Shown here: positions 1 to 9,256 of the stretch, one piece after another
Numbering within the stretch: the first letter of the stretch is position 1
Layout of the letters: the number at the start of each line of letters is the position of its first letter
Assembly: GCF_028548395.1 (NCBI RefSeq)
Contig: NZ_JAQQLA010000009.1
Location: 124,001 to 188,000, forward strand
DNA: 64,000 bases
Direction: 5' to 3'
From: Vogesella indigofera
GTDB lineage: Bacteria; Pseudomonadota; Gammaproteobacteria; Burkholderiales; Chromobacteriaceae
Translations under genes and position numbers: made by a program
Notes under the pieces: generated by a model
Told to the model about the DNA's origin: nothing
The model's database searches: none
The model's input: the letters and a program-made list of their open reading frames with translations, nothing else

Positions 1-142
1 CTTCGAAGCCGCATTCGTATGGAGAAAGCTTTTCAGGATCAGGACGATTCGGGGCCAACAGCCACCCCAGAAGCAATGGACCGACGCCAACCAGCAGGCC
101 GACGACAACGAACATCAGAATGGGAAAGTAATTTTGCAGCAT
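1..142 (-). CDS. nuoA: NADH-quinone oxidoreductase subunit A (5' part only)
   Basis: Only the first 47 codons are in the window; the gene runs off the left edge. The product is a small membrane subunit of respiratory complex I. The visible part begins [11 protein letters not shown], has one hydrophobic segment (about residues 7-29) and reaches the family hallmark YECGFE. The ATG at 140-142 is preceded by a GAGGTG ribosome binding site. The nuo operon presumably continues to the left. It is separated from the upstream tRNA-Leu by two stem-loops, so it may have its own promoter. Identification is firm because N-terminus and hallmark both match. Confidence 0.93.
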   Translation of the reverse strand, partial: MLQNYFPILMFVVVGLLVGVGPLLLGWLLAPNRPDPEKLSPYECGFE

Positions 143-163
143 TTCCCGCGCACCTCTAAAAGA

Positions 164-184
164 AAGGAGGTCAAAGACCTCCTT
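164..184 (-). other. Stem-loop upstream of nuoA
   Basis: A perfect 9-bp inverted repeat (AAGGAGGTC / GACCTCCTT, 3-base loop) followed on the minus strand by TCTTTT. It could be a second weak terminator after tRNA-Leu or a leader hairpin of the nuo transcript. Its role is not determined. Confidence 0.35.
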
Positions 185-194
185 GGCTCCAAGT

Positions 195-228
195 AAAACA
201 GGCCACCGGTTTCCCGATGGCCTGTTTT
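195..228 (-). terminator. Terminator after tRNA-Leu
   Basis: Inverted repeat AAAACAGGCCA / TGGCCTGTTTT with a 12-base loop, starting 8 bases beyond the CCA end of tRNA-Leu. It has A/T tracts on both sides and should end the secG-tRNA transcript before nuoA. Confidence 0.7.
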
Positions 229-235
229 TTGAATG

Positions 236-321
236 TGGTGCCGACAGTGAGACTCGAACTCACACAGCCTATGGCCACTACCCCCTCAAGATAGCGTGTC
301 TACCAATTCCACCATGTCGGC
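236..321 (-). tRNA. tRNA-Leu (anticodon GAG)
   Basis: The minus strand reads GCCGACATGGTGGAATTGG... and ends TGTCGGCACCA, so the 7-bp acceptor stem pairs perfectly and CCA is encoded. It has the D-loop GGTAGACACGC and long variable arm of class II leucine tRNAs, the anticodon loop CTTGAGG with GAG anticodon (reads CUC/CUU), and the T-arm GTTCGAGTC. It lies just downstream of secG, an arrangement common in proteobacteria. Confidence 0.97.
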
Positions 322-339
322 ACTATACAAACTCAATTT

Positions 340-684
340 TTACTCTGGAATCACAGAACCAGAGGCCTTGCTCTTATCAGCGTCGCTCGGGAGTGGCGAT
401 GCGGACTGGCTGGACACCCCACCCATCACGCCCAATTCCGTCTTGGCCGAGGAGTGAAAGAAACCAATAACCATCAAGGACGAGAAGAATACGACTGCCG
501 CAATCGCAGTAGCCCTACTCAAAAAATTCGCGGAACCGGTGGCACCAAACAGACTACCCGATGCACCACTACCGAAAGCAGCACCCATGTCCGCACCCTT
601 GCCATGCTGCATCAGGACAAGGACGATGATCGCCAGCGCAGAAACCAACATGGCGACGAGTGCTAATGTATTCAGAAGTTCCAT
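340..684 (-). CDS. secG: Preprotein translocase subunit SecG
   Basis: 114-residue inner-membrane subunit of the SecYEG translocon, which helps protein export. Two hydrophobic segments (about residues 3-24 and 57-75) flank the conserved glycine-rich loop with MQHGKGADMG and SGSLFG. The C-terminal tail is serine/alanine rich and poorly conserved, as in the family. The ATG at 682-684 is chosen over an upstream in-frame start because it begins the canonical MELLNTL N-terminus. The gene starts one base after the tpiA stop, so it is translationally coupled to tpiA, the usual tpiA-secG pair. Confidence 0.95.
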   Translation of the reverse strand: MELLNTLALVAMLVSALAIIVLVLMQHGKGADMGAAFGSGASGSLFGATGSANFLSRATAIAAVVFFSSLMVIGFFHSSAKTELGVMGGVSSQSASPLPSDADKSKASGSVIPE

Positions 685-685
685 A

Positions 686-1432
686 CTATACCGTTTTTTT
701 AGCAGCCTGGCAAATTCGCCCAAAGCTCTCAACATCTAAAGATGCCCCGCCAACCAAGGCGCCACCGACACTTTGCAGCGAAAAAATCGCATCCGCATTG
801 TCCGCCTTGACGCTGCCTCCGTAGAGGACGCGAATACTATCAGAAGCCCCATGGCATTGCAACAAAGTCGCCCGGATATATTGGTGCACGTCGTCGATCT
901 GCTCGACGCTGGCAACCTTGCCGGTACCGATCGCCCAGACCGGCTCGTACGCTACCACATAGTCGTGGCCGGCCAGCGCGCCCAGCACCGTCAGCTGCTC
1001 GGCGATTACCGCCTTGTAGGCATCGGCTTCGCGCTCGGCCAGCGTCTCGCCCACGCAATAAACCGGGATCAGGCCGGCGGCAACGGCCGCCTGCAGCTTG
1101 CGCGCCAGCAAGGCATTGTCTTCGGCAAAGTACTGGCGGCGTTCGGAGTGGCCGATCAGCACATAGCGGCAGCCAACATCCGCCAGCATCGCGGCGCTGA
1201 CTTCACCGGTGTAGGCGCCATCCTTGTCAAAGGCGCTGACATCCTGCGCCGCCAGCGCGATATTGCTGCCAGCCAGCAACGCGGCGGCCTGGCCAAGATA
1301 GGCAAACGGTGGCGTCACCGCCACTTGAGCCGCCTGCACCGCCGCATCGGCCTGCAGTGCGTCGATCAGTGCAAGGTTGGCCGCAAGCCGCCCGTTCATC
1401 TTCCAGTTGCCGATTACCAGTTTGTCCGTCAT
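686..1432 (-). CDS. tpiA: Triosephosphate isomerase
   Basis: 248-residue cytoplasmic TIM-barrel enzyme interconverting dihydroxyacetone phosphate and glyceraldehyde 3-phosphate in glycolysis. Catalytic residues are visible: Lys11 in NWKMN, His95 in IGHSERR and Glu163 in [11 protein letters not shown]; the phosphate-binding YGGSVK follows. Length is standard. The start [13 protein letters not shown] is chosen because the longer upstream extension is not conserved in character. One copy of the GGTTGGCCGCA word lies inside the gene (1375-1385) and encodes LAANL. Divergent from pstS. Confidence 0.97.
   Translation of the reverse strand: MTDKLVIGNWKMNGRLAANLALIDALQADAAVQAAQVAVTPPFAYLGQAAALLAGSNIALAAQDVSAFDKDGAYTGEVSAAMLADVGCRYVLIGHSERRQYFAEDNALLARKLQAAVAAGLIPVYCVGETLAEREADAYKAVIAEQLTVLGALAGHDYVVAYEPVWAIGTGKVASVEQIDDVHQYIRATLLQCHGASDSIRVLYGGSVKADNADAIFSLQSVGGALVGGASLDVESFGRICQAAKKTV
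1375..1385 (+). repeat. Uptake-like word GGTTGGCCGCA, copy 1
   Basis: Exact core, preceded by CAA and followed by A, within tpiA. Confidence 0.8.
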
Positions 1433-1506
1433 GCCGAATACCCTGAGTGCTGTTTTTAATGGGCAAATTATATCAGCGGGTACTACATTGCTGTGCATGG
1501 TCATGA

Positions 1507-1524
1507 CTGTAATATTTCTGCAAA
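1507..1524 (+). promoter_or_regulatory. Candidate Pho box upstream of pstS
   Basis: CTGTAATATTTCTGCAAA resembles the PhoB direct repeat (CTGTCAT, 4-base AT spacer, CTGTCAT): the first half has one mismatch, the second keeps CTG. It lies 55 bases before the pstS start, as expected for phosphate-starvation control. The match is partial, so this is a candidate. Confidence 0.45.
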
Positions 1525-1578
1525 GAGCCTCCCTTAGGATGCGCACATCGAAACAAGTCGTGAACTCTAGGAGCAAGC

Positions 1579-2616
1579 ATGAAACATTCTATTCGTTGGG
1601 CTACCACGCTGGTGGTTTCCGGTTTTGTTGCAAGCAATGTGTTTGCGGCCGACATCACCGGTGCTGGCGCCACCTTCCCGTACCCGCTGTACGCCAAATG
1701 GGCGGAAGCGTACAAGGCGCAGACCAACAACAACATGAACTACCAGTCGATCGGTTCGGGTGGTGGTATCAAGCAGATCCAGTCGAAGACCGTTGATTTC
1801 GGCGCCTCCGACATGCCTCTGAAGCCGGAAGAATTGAGCAAGCACGGCCTGACCCAGTTCCCGACCGTGATTGGCGGCGTGGTACCCGTCGTCAACGTTC
1901 CAGGCATCGGCGCCGGCCAGCTGAAACTGACCGGCCCGCTCTTGGCCGACATCTACCTCGGCAAGGTGGCCAACTGGAACGATGCCGCCATCGGCAAGCT
2001 GAACCCAGGCGTGAAACTGCCGGACCAGAAAATTACCGTGGTACGCCGCTCCGACGGTTCCGGCACCACCTTCATCTTCACCAACTACCTGTCCAAGGTA
2101 TCGCCGGAATGGAAGTCCGCCATCGGTGAAAACACCGCGGTGAACTGGAAGACCGGTGTCGGCGGCAAGGGCAATGAAGGCGTGGCCAACTACGTGACCC
2201 GCATCAAGGGCTCCATCGGCTATGTAGAATATGCCTACGCCAAGCAGAACAAGATTGCGCACGCCCAGGTACAGAACGCCGCCGGCACTTTCGTGAATCC
2301 GGACGACAGCACCTTCAAGGCCGCGGCAGCCAACGCCGACTGGGCCAAGGCACCAGGCTTCTACCTGATCCTGACCAACCAGCCGGGCAAGGACAGCTGG
2401 CCGATCTCCGGCGCCACCTTCATCCTGATGCACAAGAAACAGGACAAGCCGGAACAGGCACAGGAAGCGCTGAAGTTCTTCGACTGGGCGTACAAGGGCG
2501 GCGACAGCATCGCCAGTCAGCTTGACTATGTGCCGATGCCTGCCAATGTGAAGACGGTAATCCGCAGCAGCTGGAAACAGATCGCCGCCACCTCCGGCGC
2601 CCCGGTCTGGAAGTAA
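1579..2616 (+). CDS. pstS: Phosphate ABC transporter periplasmic binding protein PstS
   Basis: 345 residues. A Sec signal peptide (about 1-23, ending VFA) is followed by [15 protein letters not shown], the classic start of mature PstS. Phosphate-contacting elements are visible: the SIGSGGG loop, GASDMP and RRSDGSGTT. It captures inorganic phosphate in the periplasm for PstCA. ATG has an AGGAG site upstream. It heads pstSCAB; a stem-loop after its stop codon probably lets more PstS be made than the membrane parts. A candidate Pho box lies upstream. Confidence 0.97.
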   Translation: MKHSIRWATTLVVSGFVASNVFAADITGAGATFPYPLYAKWAEAYKAQTNNNMNYQSIGSGGGIKQIQSKTVDFGASDMPLKPEELSKHGLTQFPTVIGGVVPVVNVPGIGAGQLKLTGPLLADIYLGKVANWNDAAIGKLNPGVKLPDQKITVVRRSDGSGTTFIFTNYLSKVSPEWKSAIGENTAVNWKTGVGGKGNEGVANYVTRIKGSIGYVEYAYAKQNKIAHAQVQNAAGTFVNPDDSTFKAAAANADWAKAPGFYLILTNQPGKDSWPISGATFILMHKKQDKPEQAQEALKFFDWAYKGGDSIASQLDYVPMPANVKTVIRSSWKQIAATSGAPVWK

Positions 2617-2640
2617 TCTGCAGTTGCAGCACTGAAGTAC

Positions 2641-2668
2641 AAGCCGGGGAGAGACTCCTCGGCTTTTT
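2641..2668 (+). terminator. Intercistronic attenuator between pstS and pstC
   Basis: AAGCCGGGGA / TCCTCGGCTT stem with a 6-base loop (one G-T pair) followed by TTTG. Its place between the binding-protein gene and the permease genes suggests partial termination or mRNA stabilisation favouring pstS. Confidence 0.65.
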
Positions 2669-2695
2669 GTCTGCCAATCAGACCAAGAGATTTTC

Positions 2696-3658
2696 ATGGA
2701 AAAACTAAGCAACAGCGCCAACCTGAAACGTCAGATGATGCTGGATTCGCTGTTCCGCATGACCACCCGGTTTTTTGCCTTCCTGGTGCTGGCCCTGCTG
2801 GTCGGCATCCTGATCTCGCTGGTCATCGGCGCCATGCCCAGCATCCGGCACTTTGGCTGGGGCTTCCTGACCAGCACCGAATGGGATCCGGTGTCGGAAA
2901 ACTTCGGCGCGGTGGTGCCGATCTTCGGCACGCTGGTGACCTCCTTTATCGCGTTGCTGATCGGGGTTCCGGTCAGCTTCGGCATTGCCATCTTCCTGAC
3001 CGAAATCTGCCCGCCGCTGCTGAAGCGGCCGCTGGGCATCGCGGTGGAACTGCTGGCCGGCATCCCGTCCATCATTTACGGCATGTGGGGCCTGTTCGTG
3101 TTTGCACCGCTGTTCGGCGACCACGTGCAGCCATGGATCATGGAAAACCTCGGTGAATGGCCGCTGATCGGCTTCCTGTTCCAGGGGGCGCCGATGGGCA
3201 TCGGCATCTTCACCGCCGGCCTGATCCTGGCCATCATGGTGATCCCGTTCATCGCCTCGGTGATGCGCGATGTGTTCGAAGTGGTACCGCCGATGCTGAA
3301 GGAATCCGCCTACGGTCTGGGTGGCACCACCTGGGAAGTGGTGCGCAACGTGGTCCTGCCGTACACCAAGACCGGCGTCATCGGCGGCATCATGCTGGGA
3401 CTGGGGCGCGCGCTGGGCGAGACCATGGCGGTCACCTTCGTGATCGGCAACTCCACCAACCTGTCCACCAGCCTGTTCGACCCCGGCAACTCGATTGCCT
3501 CGGCACTGGCCAACGAGTTTGCCGAAGCCACCGGCGAGTTCCATATGGCCGCGCTGATCGAACTCGGCCTGATCCTGTTCTTCATCACCTTTGTCGTACT
3601 GTCCTGCTCCAAGTTGCTGCTGCTGCAACTGAAGAAGCAGGAAGGCCGTAATTCCTGA
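2696..3658 (+). CDS. pstC: Phosphate ABC transporter permease PstC
   Basis: 320-residue inner-membrane protein with about six membrane segments and the ABC permease domain. The EAA loop that docks on PstB is visible near residues 200-222 ([16 protein letters not shown]). It begins 79 bases after pstS, past the intercistronic stem-loop, and pstA follows within 10 bases. It forms the translocation pore with PstA. The N-terminus up to the first segment (about residue 20) is hydrophilic and cytoplasmic. Confidence 0.95.
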   Translation: MEKLSNSANLKRQMMLDSLFRMTTRFFAFLVLALLVGILISLVIGAMPSIRHFGWGFLTSTEWDPVSENFGAVVPIFGTLVTSFIALLIGVPVSFGIAIFLTEICPPLLKRPLGIAVELLAGIPSIIYGMWGLFVFAPLFGDHVQPWIMENLGEWPLIGFLFQGAPMGIGIFTAGLILAIMVIPFIASVMRDVFEVVPPMLKESAYGLGGTTWEVVRNVVLPYTKTGVIGGIMLGLGRALGETMAVTFVIGNSTNLSTSLFDPGNSIASALANEFAEATGEFHMAALIELGLILFFITFVVLSCSKLLLLQLKKQEGRNS

Positions 3659-3666
3659 GCGGGAGC

Positions 3667-4587
3667 ATGATGACTACCACCCTGACCGCCCGTTCGCCCA
3701 ACACGGATAACACCATGTCGGCACAACCAAGCAAAAACTCACGCAACAACGCCATCTACGCCCGGCGCCGTTTCGTCAACGGCTTCAACATGACCGCCTC
3801 GCTGCTGGCGATGGGGTTCGGCCTGTTCTGGCTGGCGTGGATCCTTTACACCCTGCTCGTCAACGGCCTCGCCGGCATGAGTCTGGACGTGTTCACCAAG
3901 ATTACGCCGCCGCCCGGCTCCGAAGGCGGCCTGATCAACGCCATCGCCGGCTCGCTGAAGATGACCTTCTTCGGCACCCTGCTCGGCACCCCGATCGGCA
4001 TCCTCGCCGGCGTATACCTGGCGGAATTCGGCGAACGCGGCTGGCTGGCACCGGCCACCCGCTTCATCAACGACATCCTGCTGTCCGCGCCATCCATCGT
4101 CATCGGCCTGTTCATCTACGAGATGTACGTGGTGACCATGGGCCACTTCTCCGGCTGGGCCGGCGCGCTGGCGCTGTCGCTGCTGGTGATTCCGGTGGTG
4201 GTGCGCACCACCGAGAACATGCTGCGCCTGGTGCCGAACAGCCTGCGCGAAGCGGCGATCGCCCTCGGTGCACCGCAGTGGAAGGTAACTATGTACGTGA
4301 CGCTGCGCTCGGCCAAGGCCGGCGTGATTACCGGCATCCTGCTGGCGGTGGCGCGCATTTCCGGCGAGACCGCGCCGCTGCTGTTCACCGCGCTGAACAA
4401 CCAGTTCTGGAGCGGCATGAACCAGCCGATGGCCAACCTGCCGATCGTGATCTTCCAGTTCGCGATGAGCCCGTACGAAGACTGGCACGCACTGGCTTGG
4501 GCCGGCGCCCTGCTGATCACGCTCAGCGTACTGACCCTGAACATCGTTGCCCGCTGGCTGGGCAGTCAGAAAACCCAATCTCATTAA
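3667..4587 (+). CDS. pstA: Phosphate ABC transporter permease PstA
   Basis: 306 residues, second pore subunit. After a polar N-terminus of about 35 residues come about six membrane segments and the EAA-type loop [15 protein letters not shown] that contacts PstB. The ATG at 3667 follows GGGAGC; an ATG 17 codons later is possible but has no better site. The gene lies between pstC and pstB with gaps of 8 and 13 bases, so the operon is tightly packed. Confidence 0.94.
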   Translation: MMTTTLTARSPNTDNTMSAQPSKNSRNNAIYARRRFVNGFNMTASLLAMGFGLFWLAWILYTLLVNGLAGMSLDVFTKITPPPGSEGGLINAIAGSLKMTFFGTLLGTPIGILAGVYLAEFGERGWLAPATRFINDILLSAPSIVIGLFIYEMYVVTMGHFSGWAGALALSLLVIPVVVRTTENMLRLVPNSLREAAIALGAPQWKVTMYVTLRSAKAGVITGILLAVARISGETAPLLFTALNNQFWSGMNQPMANLPIVIFQFAMSPYEDWHALAWAGALLITLSVLTLNIVARWLGSQKTQSH

Positions 4588-4600
4588 GGCTTGACGCACC

Positions 4601-5365
4601 ATGACTGAACAAGCAATCAAGCTCAAGGTAAAAGACCTGAACTTTTACTACGGCAACTTCCTCGCGCTGAAGAAGGTCAACCTCGACATCCCTGCAGGCA
4701 AGGTCACCGCCTTCATCGGCCCGTCCGGCTGCGGCAAATCGACGCTGCTGCGCACCTTCAACCGCATGTTCGAGCTGTACCCCGGCATGCGCGCCGAAGG
4801 CGAGATCCTGCTCGACAACCAGAACATCCTCGCCAAGTCGGTCGACGTGAACATGCTGCGTGCCAGCGTCGGCATGGTGTTCCAGAAGCCGACACCGTTC
4901 CCGATGTCGATCTACGACAACATCACCTTCGGCGTGAAGCTGTACGAGAACCTGTCGCGCAGCGAGATGGACGATCGCGTGGAATGGGCGCTGCGCAAAG
5001 CGGCGCTGTGGAATGAAGTGAAGGACAAGCTGAAACAGTCCGGCAACTCGCTGTCCGGCGGCCAGCAACAGCGGCTGTGCATCGCGCGCGGTGTTGCCAC
5101 CCGCCCGGAAGTGCTGCTGCTGGACGAGCCGACCTCGGCGCTGGACCCGATCTCCACCGCGCACATCGAAGAACTGATACACGAGCTGAAACAGGACTAC
5201 ACCATCGCCATCGTTACCCACAACATGCAGCAGGCGGCACGGGTCTCCGACTACACCGCCTACATGTACCTGGGTGAACTGATGGAGTTCGGTGCCACCG
5301 ACGATATCTTCACCGCGCCGAAGCGCAAGGAAACCGAAGACTACATCACCGGCAAATTCGGCTGA
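4601..5365 (+). CDS. pstB: Phosphate ABC transporter ATPase PstB
   Basis: 254-residue cytoplasmic ATPase that powers phosphate import. Walker [10 protein letters not shown] is at 40-48, the Q-loop in [11 protein letters not shown] near 94-103, signature LSGGQQQR at 151-158, Walker B LLLDEP at 172-177 and the switch histidine in [15 protein letters not shown] after the Q-loop is typical of PstB. It is the last pst gene before a terminator. No phoU follows, although pstB-phoU is common; the regulator may be elsewhere. Confidence 0.96.
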   Translation: MTEQAIKLKVKDLNFYYGNFLALKKVNLDIPAGKVTAFIGPSGCGKSTLLRTFNRMFELYPGMRAEGEILLDNQNILAKSVDVNMLRASVGMVFQKPTPFPMSIYDNITFGVKLYENLSRSEMDDRVEWALRKAALWNEVKDKLKQSGNSLSGGQQQRLCIARGVATRPEVLLLDEPTSALDPISTAHIEELIHELKQDYTIAIVTHNMQQAARVSDYTAYMYLGELMEFGATDDIFTAPKRKETEDYITGKFG

Positions 5366-5392
5366 ATATTACTGTTTTATTACAGCCCTTCC

Positions 5393-5418
5393 AATGCCTC
5401 CAGAACGGAGGCATTTTT
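5393..5418 (+). terminator. Terminator of the pst operon
   Basis: AATGCCTCC / GGAGGCATT stem with a 5-base loop followed by TTTTTC, 28 bases after the pstB stop. Confidence 0.85.
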
Positions 5419-5587
5419 CTTTTCAAATCAAGCCACTAAACCCTGCCAAAATACAACACTGTCAAGCCGTAAACTCATGCCTTTGACACATTTCAAACGC
5501 ACCGCAAAAAGATTGTTACAAGCTCTTGACGTGCCATCGGCCAACCCCAAGAATCCCGCCTTTCAGATAACGCCTTACACATAAATC

Positions 5588-7036
5588 ATGCTGGAACTTC
5601 TTTCGGGACTCGACACGCTGCTCGCGATCACGCTGGTACTGTCGATCACCTTCGTGCTCGCCTTTGAATTCATCAATGGCTTTCACGACACCGCCAACGC
5701 CGTGGCGACCGTCATCTACACCCAGTCGATGAAACCGGAGACCGCCGTGCTGCTGTCCGGCTTCTTCAACTTCCTCGGCGTGTTCTTTGGCGGTCTGGCC
5801 GTGGCCTACGCCATCGTCAACCTGATTCCGACCGACCTGCTGCTGAACATCAACTCGGCGCAGGGCATGGTGATGGTGTTCGCGCTGCTGACCTCCGCCA
5901 TCGTCTGGAACCTGGGTACCTGGTACTTCGGCATCCCGGCGTCCAGCTCGCACACCCTGATCGGCGCCATCCTCGGCGTCGGCATCGGCAACGCGCTGCT
6001 TACCGGCGACTCCATCGTCAATGGCATCAACTGGAGCAAGGCCATCGACGTGTTCCTGTCGCTGTTCCTGTCGCCACTGTTCGGTGCCGGCCTCGCCGGC
6101 CTGATGCTGTTCACGCTGATGAAGCTGCGTCCGCTGTCCAACATCCACAAATCGCCGTTCCAGCGCCAGCAGATCGAAGGCCGCAAGCATCCACCGTTCT
6201 GGGCGCGTTTCATGCTAATCGTATCGTCGATGGGCATGAGCTTCACCCACGGCTCCAACGATGGCCAGAAGGGTGTCGGCCTGGTGATGCTGGTGCTGAT
6301 CGCGCTGGCGCCGGCCCACTTCGTGGTCAACCTCGAAGCCGAGCCGATCCAGATCGAGCACACCAAGATTGCCGCCATCCAGCTGAAAGAGCTGTACCAG
6401 CGCAACCAGGTCATCATCGATCTGAAGTACCCGGTGAAGGGCAACCACCAGTGCGAACCGTCGAAGATCGTGGAAGAAGCCGGCGCGCTGCTGAGCGCGA
6501 TCGGCGACGCCAAGTCGTTCCAGACCCTGCCGGAAGCGCAGCGCTGGAACGTGCGCACCCAGCTGATCTGCCTCGCCGATGGCGCCAAGAAGATCAGCAA
6601 GGTGCCGGGCATCAACGACGTTGACCAGAAGCAGCTGAAAGGCATCCAGAAGGACCTGACCCAGACCACCGAATACGCCCCGACGTGGGTGATCGTCGCC
6701 GTGGCGCTGGCCATCGGCCTGGGCACCATGGTCGGCTGGAAGCGCGTGGTCAACACCGTGGGCGAGAAGATCGGCAAGAAGGACATGACCTACGCGCAGG
6801 GCATGGCAGCACAGACCATGTCGGCGCTGTCTATCGGTCTCGCCAGCCTGATCGGCGCGCCGGTGTCCACCACCCAGATCCTGTCCAGTGCCGTCGCCGG
6901 CACCATGGTGGTCAACCGCTCCGGCGTGCAGCTGTCCACCATCAAGACCATCCTCACCACCTGGGTACTGACCCTGCCGGTGAGCATGGGTCTGGCGATC
7001 AGCCTGTACTACGTCGGCGTGAAGCTGTTCGTGTAG
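5588..7036 (+). CDS. Low-affinity inorganic phosphate transporter, PiT family
   Basis: 482-residue integral membrane carrier of the PHO4/PiT family, which imports metal-phosphate using the proton gradient. The first signature NGFHDTANAVATV lies near residues 22-35 and its internal repeat in the C-terminal half (ASLIGAPVSTTQ). Between them a long polar cytoplasmic loop (about 190-355), rich in charged residues, separates two membrane bundles, as in E. coli PitA-size proteins. It is transcribed alone, between the pst terminator and its own terminator. No DUF47/PhoU-like partner adjoins it. Two phosphate systems side by side suggest high- and low-affinity uptake. Confidence 0.93.
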   Translation: MLELLSGLDTLLAITLVLSITFVLAFEFINGFHDTANAVATVIYTQSMKPETAVLLSGFFNFLGVFFGGLAVAYAIVNLIPTDLLLNINSAQGMVMVFALLTSAIVWNLGTWYFGIPASSSHTLIGAILGVGIGNALLTGDSIVNGINWSKAIDVFLSLFLSPLFGAGLAGLMLFTLMKLRPLSNIHKSPFQRQQIEGRKHPPFWARFMLIVSSMGMSFTHGSNDGQKGVGLVMLVLIALAPAHFVVNLEAEPIQIEHTKIAAIQLKELYQRNQVIIDLKYPVKGNHQCEPSKIVEEAGALLSAIGDAKSFQTLPEAQRWNVRTQLICLADGAKKISKVPGINDVDQKQLKGIQKDLTQTTEYAPTWVIVAVALAIGLGTMVGWKRVVNTVGEKIGKKDMTYAQGMAAQTMSALSIGLASLIGAPVSTTQILSSAVAGTMVVNRSGVQLSTIKTILTTWVLTLPVSMGLAISLYYVGVKLFV

Positions 7037-7051
7037 GCGCGACAACGTAAT

Positions 7052-7084
7052 AAAAAGGGCTGCCCGCTGGCAGCCCTTTTTTTT
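7052..7084. terminator. Bidirectional terminator between pit and recG
   Basis: AAAAAGGGCTGCC / GGCAGCCCTTTTTTTT with a 4-base loop. A/T tracts on both sides suit the converging plus-strand pit and minus-strand recG. Confidence 0.88.
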
Positions 7085-7093
7085 ATGGCGCAA

Positions 7094-7104
7094 GGTTGGC
7101 CGCA
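7094..7104 (+). repeat. Uptake-like word, copy 2
   Basis: Exact GGTTGGCCGCA preceded by CAA, intergenic, between the pit terminator and the recG stop. Confidence 0.8.
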
Positions 7105-7119
7105 AGCTGACGAGCGGCC

Positions 7120-9168
7120 TCAGGCCTTGAGGAAGTGCTCGCGCCCGGCCAGCCAGCGCGTCAGGTGCGCGGCGGCGTATTGCGGCCAACGTTGCAGCAG
7201 CTGCGGCGCCAATTCGCGCGCCGTCTCCAGCAGCTCGATGTCGGCCTCCAGATCGGCAAAGCGCAGCATCGGCAGACCGCTCTGGCGTGCACCGAGGAAT
7301 TCGCCGGGGCCGCGGATATTCAGGTCCTGGCGCGCGATCTCGAAGCCGTCGGTGTTCTCGTAGATCACCTTCAGCCGCGCCTTGGCCAGCTCCGACAACG
7401 GCGTCTCGAACAGCAGCACGCAGCTGCTCTTGGCCGCGCCACGCCCGACGCGACCGCGCAGCTGGTGCAGCTGCGCCAGCCCCATGCGCTCGGCGTGCTC
7501 GATCACCATCAGGCTGGCATTGGGCACGTCGACGCCGACCTCGATCACCGTGGTCGCCACCAGCAGTTGCAGCTCGTTGCGGATGAAGCGGCCCATCACC
7601 TCGGCCTTTTCCGCCGCCTTCATGCGACCGTGCACCAGCCCGACGCCCCACTGCGGCAAATCCTCCACCAGCACCGCGTGGGTATCGACCGCGGTCTGCA
7701 GCTGCAGCGTTTCCGACTCCTCGATCAGCGGACACACCCAGTACACCTGGTTGCCCTCGCGGCAGGCCTTGTCGACGAAGGCCACCACCTCGTCACGGCG
7801 CGCGGCGTTGATCAGCTTGGTGACGATCGGCGTGCGCCCCGGCGGCAGTTCGTCGATCACCGACACGTCGAGGTCGGCGTAGAAGCTCATCGCCAGCGTG
7901 CGCGGGATCGGTGTCGCCGACATCATCAGCTGGTGCGGGGCAGCGCCCTTCTCCTGCAACGCCAGCCGCTGGCCGACGCCGAAGCGGTGCTGCTCGTCGA
8001 CGATCACCAGTCCCAGCTTGTTGAAGGCAACGTCGTCCTGGAACAGCGCATGGGTGCCGACCGCCAGCCGCGCCGCGCCGCTGGCGATGCTGGCGGTCAT
8101 CTCGCCGCGCGCCTTCTTGCGCAGGCTGCCGGACAGCCAGGCCACCTCGATGCCCAGCGGCGCCAGCCAGGCGGACAGTTTCAGATAGTGCTGCTCGGCC
8201 AGAATCTCGGTCGGCGCCATCAGCGCCACCTGAAAGCCGGCCTCGATCGCCGCCAGCGCGCTCATCGCCGCCACCACGGTCTTGCCGCTGCCCACGTCTC
8301 CCTGCAGCAGACGGTTCATCGGGTGCGGCAGCGCCAGGTCGGCGGTGATCTCGGCCAACACTTTCTGCTGCGCACCAGTCAAGGCGAATGGTAGGTTGGC
8401 CGCAAGCTGGCGGCGCAGGCTGCCGTCGCCGCTGATCACCGGCGCGGTGCCTTCGCGCCGCGCACGGTAGGCCAGTCGCATCGACAGCTGCTGCGCCAGC
8501 AGCTCGTCGAACTTCAGCCGCTGCCACGCCGGCAGGTTGCCGTCGGTCAGCTGGGTGGCGGAATACTCCGGGCCGGGGCGGTGCAGCAGCTGCACCGCAT
8601 CGGCAAATGGCATCAGCCCCAGGCTGCGGCGCATCTCGTCCGGCAGCGTTTCCGGCAACGGCTGCGCCTTCAGTTCGGCGTGGATCAGGCGGCGCAGCAC
8701 CGGCTGGGTCAGACCGTTGACGGTGGGATAGACCGGCGTCAGGCTGTCGGCCAGCGGATCGCCCTCGTGCACCTCGCGGATCTTGGGGTGCACCATCTCG
8801 TCGCCGAAGAAACCGCGGCGCACCTCGCCCAGCGCCCGCACGCGACGGCCCTTGGCCAGTTGCTGCTGCGTGCTGCCGTAGAAGTGGATGAAGCGCAGCA
8901 CCAGCTTGCCGCTCTTGTCCTCGATCTGCACCACCAGCTGCCGCCGCGGGCGGAACTGCACCTCGCACTGCGTCACCTCGCCCTCCACCAGCACCGCCTG
9001 GCCGTACGGCGCCTGGGCAATCGGGTAGAGGTGGGTCTCGTCCTCGTAGCGCAGCGGCAGGTGCAGCACCAGGTCAAAGCGGCGGCGGATGCCGAGCTTT
9101 TCCAGTTTCTTGGCGGTGGCGGGCGCGGCCAGCGGCGGCTGGCCGGCGATATCGGCAGGAGAGTTCAT
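7120..9168 (-). CDS. recG: ATP-dependent DNA helicase RecG
   Basis: 682-residue cytoplasmic helicase that remodels stalled forks and Holliday junctions. The N-terminal wedge/OB-fold domain (about 1-220) precedes the helicase core: Walker A GDVGSGKTVVA near 290, DEQH box IVDEQHRFGVGQR, motif III SATPIPRTLAMS and the C-terminal helicase half with QLRGRVGRG. The start MNSPADIAG at 9166-9168 is preferred over a longer frame reading into the intergenic hairpin. A copy of the GGTTGGCCGCA word at 8394-8404 encodes LAANL. Confidence 0.96.
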   Translation of the reverse strand: MNSPADIAGQPPLAAPATAKKLEKLGIRRRFDLVLHLPLRYEDETHLYPIAQAPYGQAVLVEGEVTQCEVQFRPRRQLVVQIEDKSGKLVLRFIHFYGSTQQQLAKGRRVRALGEVRRGFFGDEMVHPKIREVHEGDPLADSLTPVYPTVNGLTQPVLRRLIHAELKAQPLPETLPDEMRRSLGLMPFADAVQLLHRPGPEYSATQLTDGNLPAWQRLKFDELLAQQLSMRLAYRARREGTAPVISGDGSLRRQLAANLPFALTGAQQKVLAEITADLALPHPMNRLLQGDVGSGKTVVAAMSALAAIEAGFQVALMAPTEILAEQHYLKLSAWLAPLGIEVAWLSGSLRKKARGEMTASIASGAARLAVGTHALFQDDVAFNKLGLVIVDEQHRFGVGQRLALQEKGAAPHQLMMSATPIPRTLAMSFYADLDVSVIDELPPGRTPIVTKLINAARRDEVVAFVDKACREGNQVYWVCPLIEESETLQLQTAVDTHAVLVEDLPQWGVGLVHGRMKAAEKAEVMGRFIRNELQLLVATTVIEVGVDVPNASLMVIEHAERMGLAQLHQLRGRVGRGAAKSSCVLLFETPLSELAKARLKVIYENTDGFEIARQDLNIRGPGEFLGARQSGLPMLRFADLEADIELLETARELAPQLLQRWPQYAAAHLTRWLAGREHFLKA
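8394..8404 (+). repeat. Uptake-like word, copy 3
   Basis: Exact 11-base core inside recG; preceded by TA rather than AA. Confidence 0.75.
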
Positions 9169-9187
9169 GGCGGCATTGTACCCATGC

Positions 9188-9214
9188 AAAACGGGACAGC
9201 CCAAGCTGTCCCGT
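9188..9214 (-). terminator. Terminator after the DUF2147 gene
   Basis: ACGGGACAGC / GCTGTCCCGT stem with a 4-base loop and TTTT on the minus strand, between the DUF2147 stop and the recG start. Confidence 0.75.
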
Positions 9215-9256
9215 CGATTGCGCTACCTGGCGGCCGCGATGGCCGCTGCGGCCGGC

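Noticed and set aside
183..470. A 95-codon plus-strand frame
   Set aside because: It crosses a terminator, tRNA-Leu and the antisense of secG.
5459..5587. Pho box upstream of the Pit gene
   Set aside because: CTGTCAA at 5459 lacks a second half-site at the right spacing.
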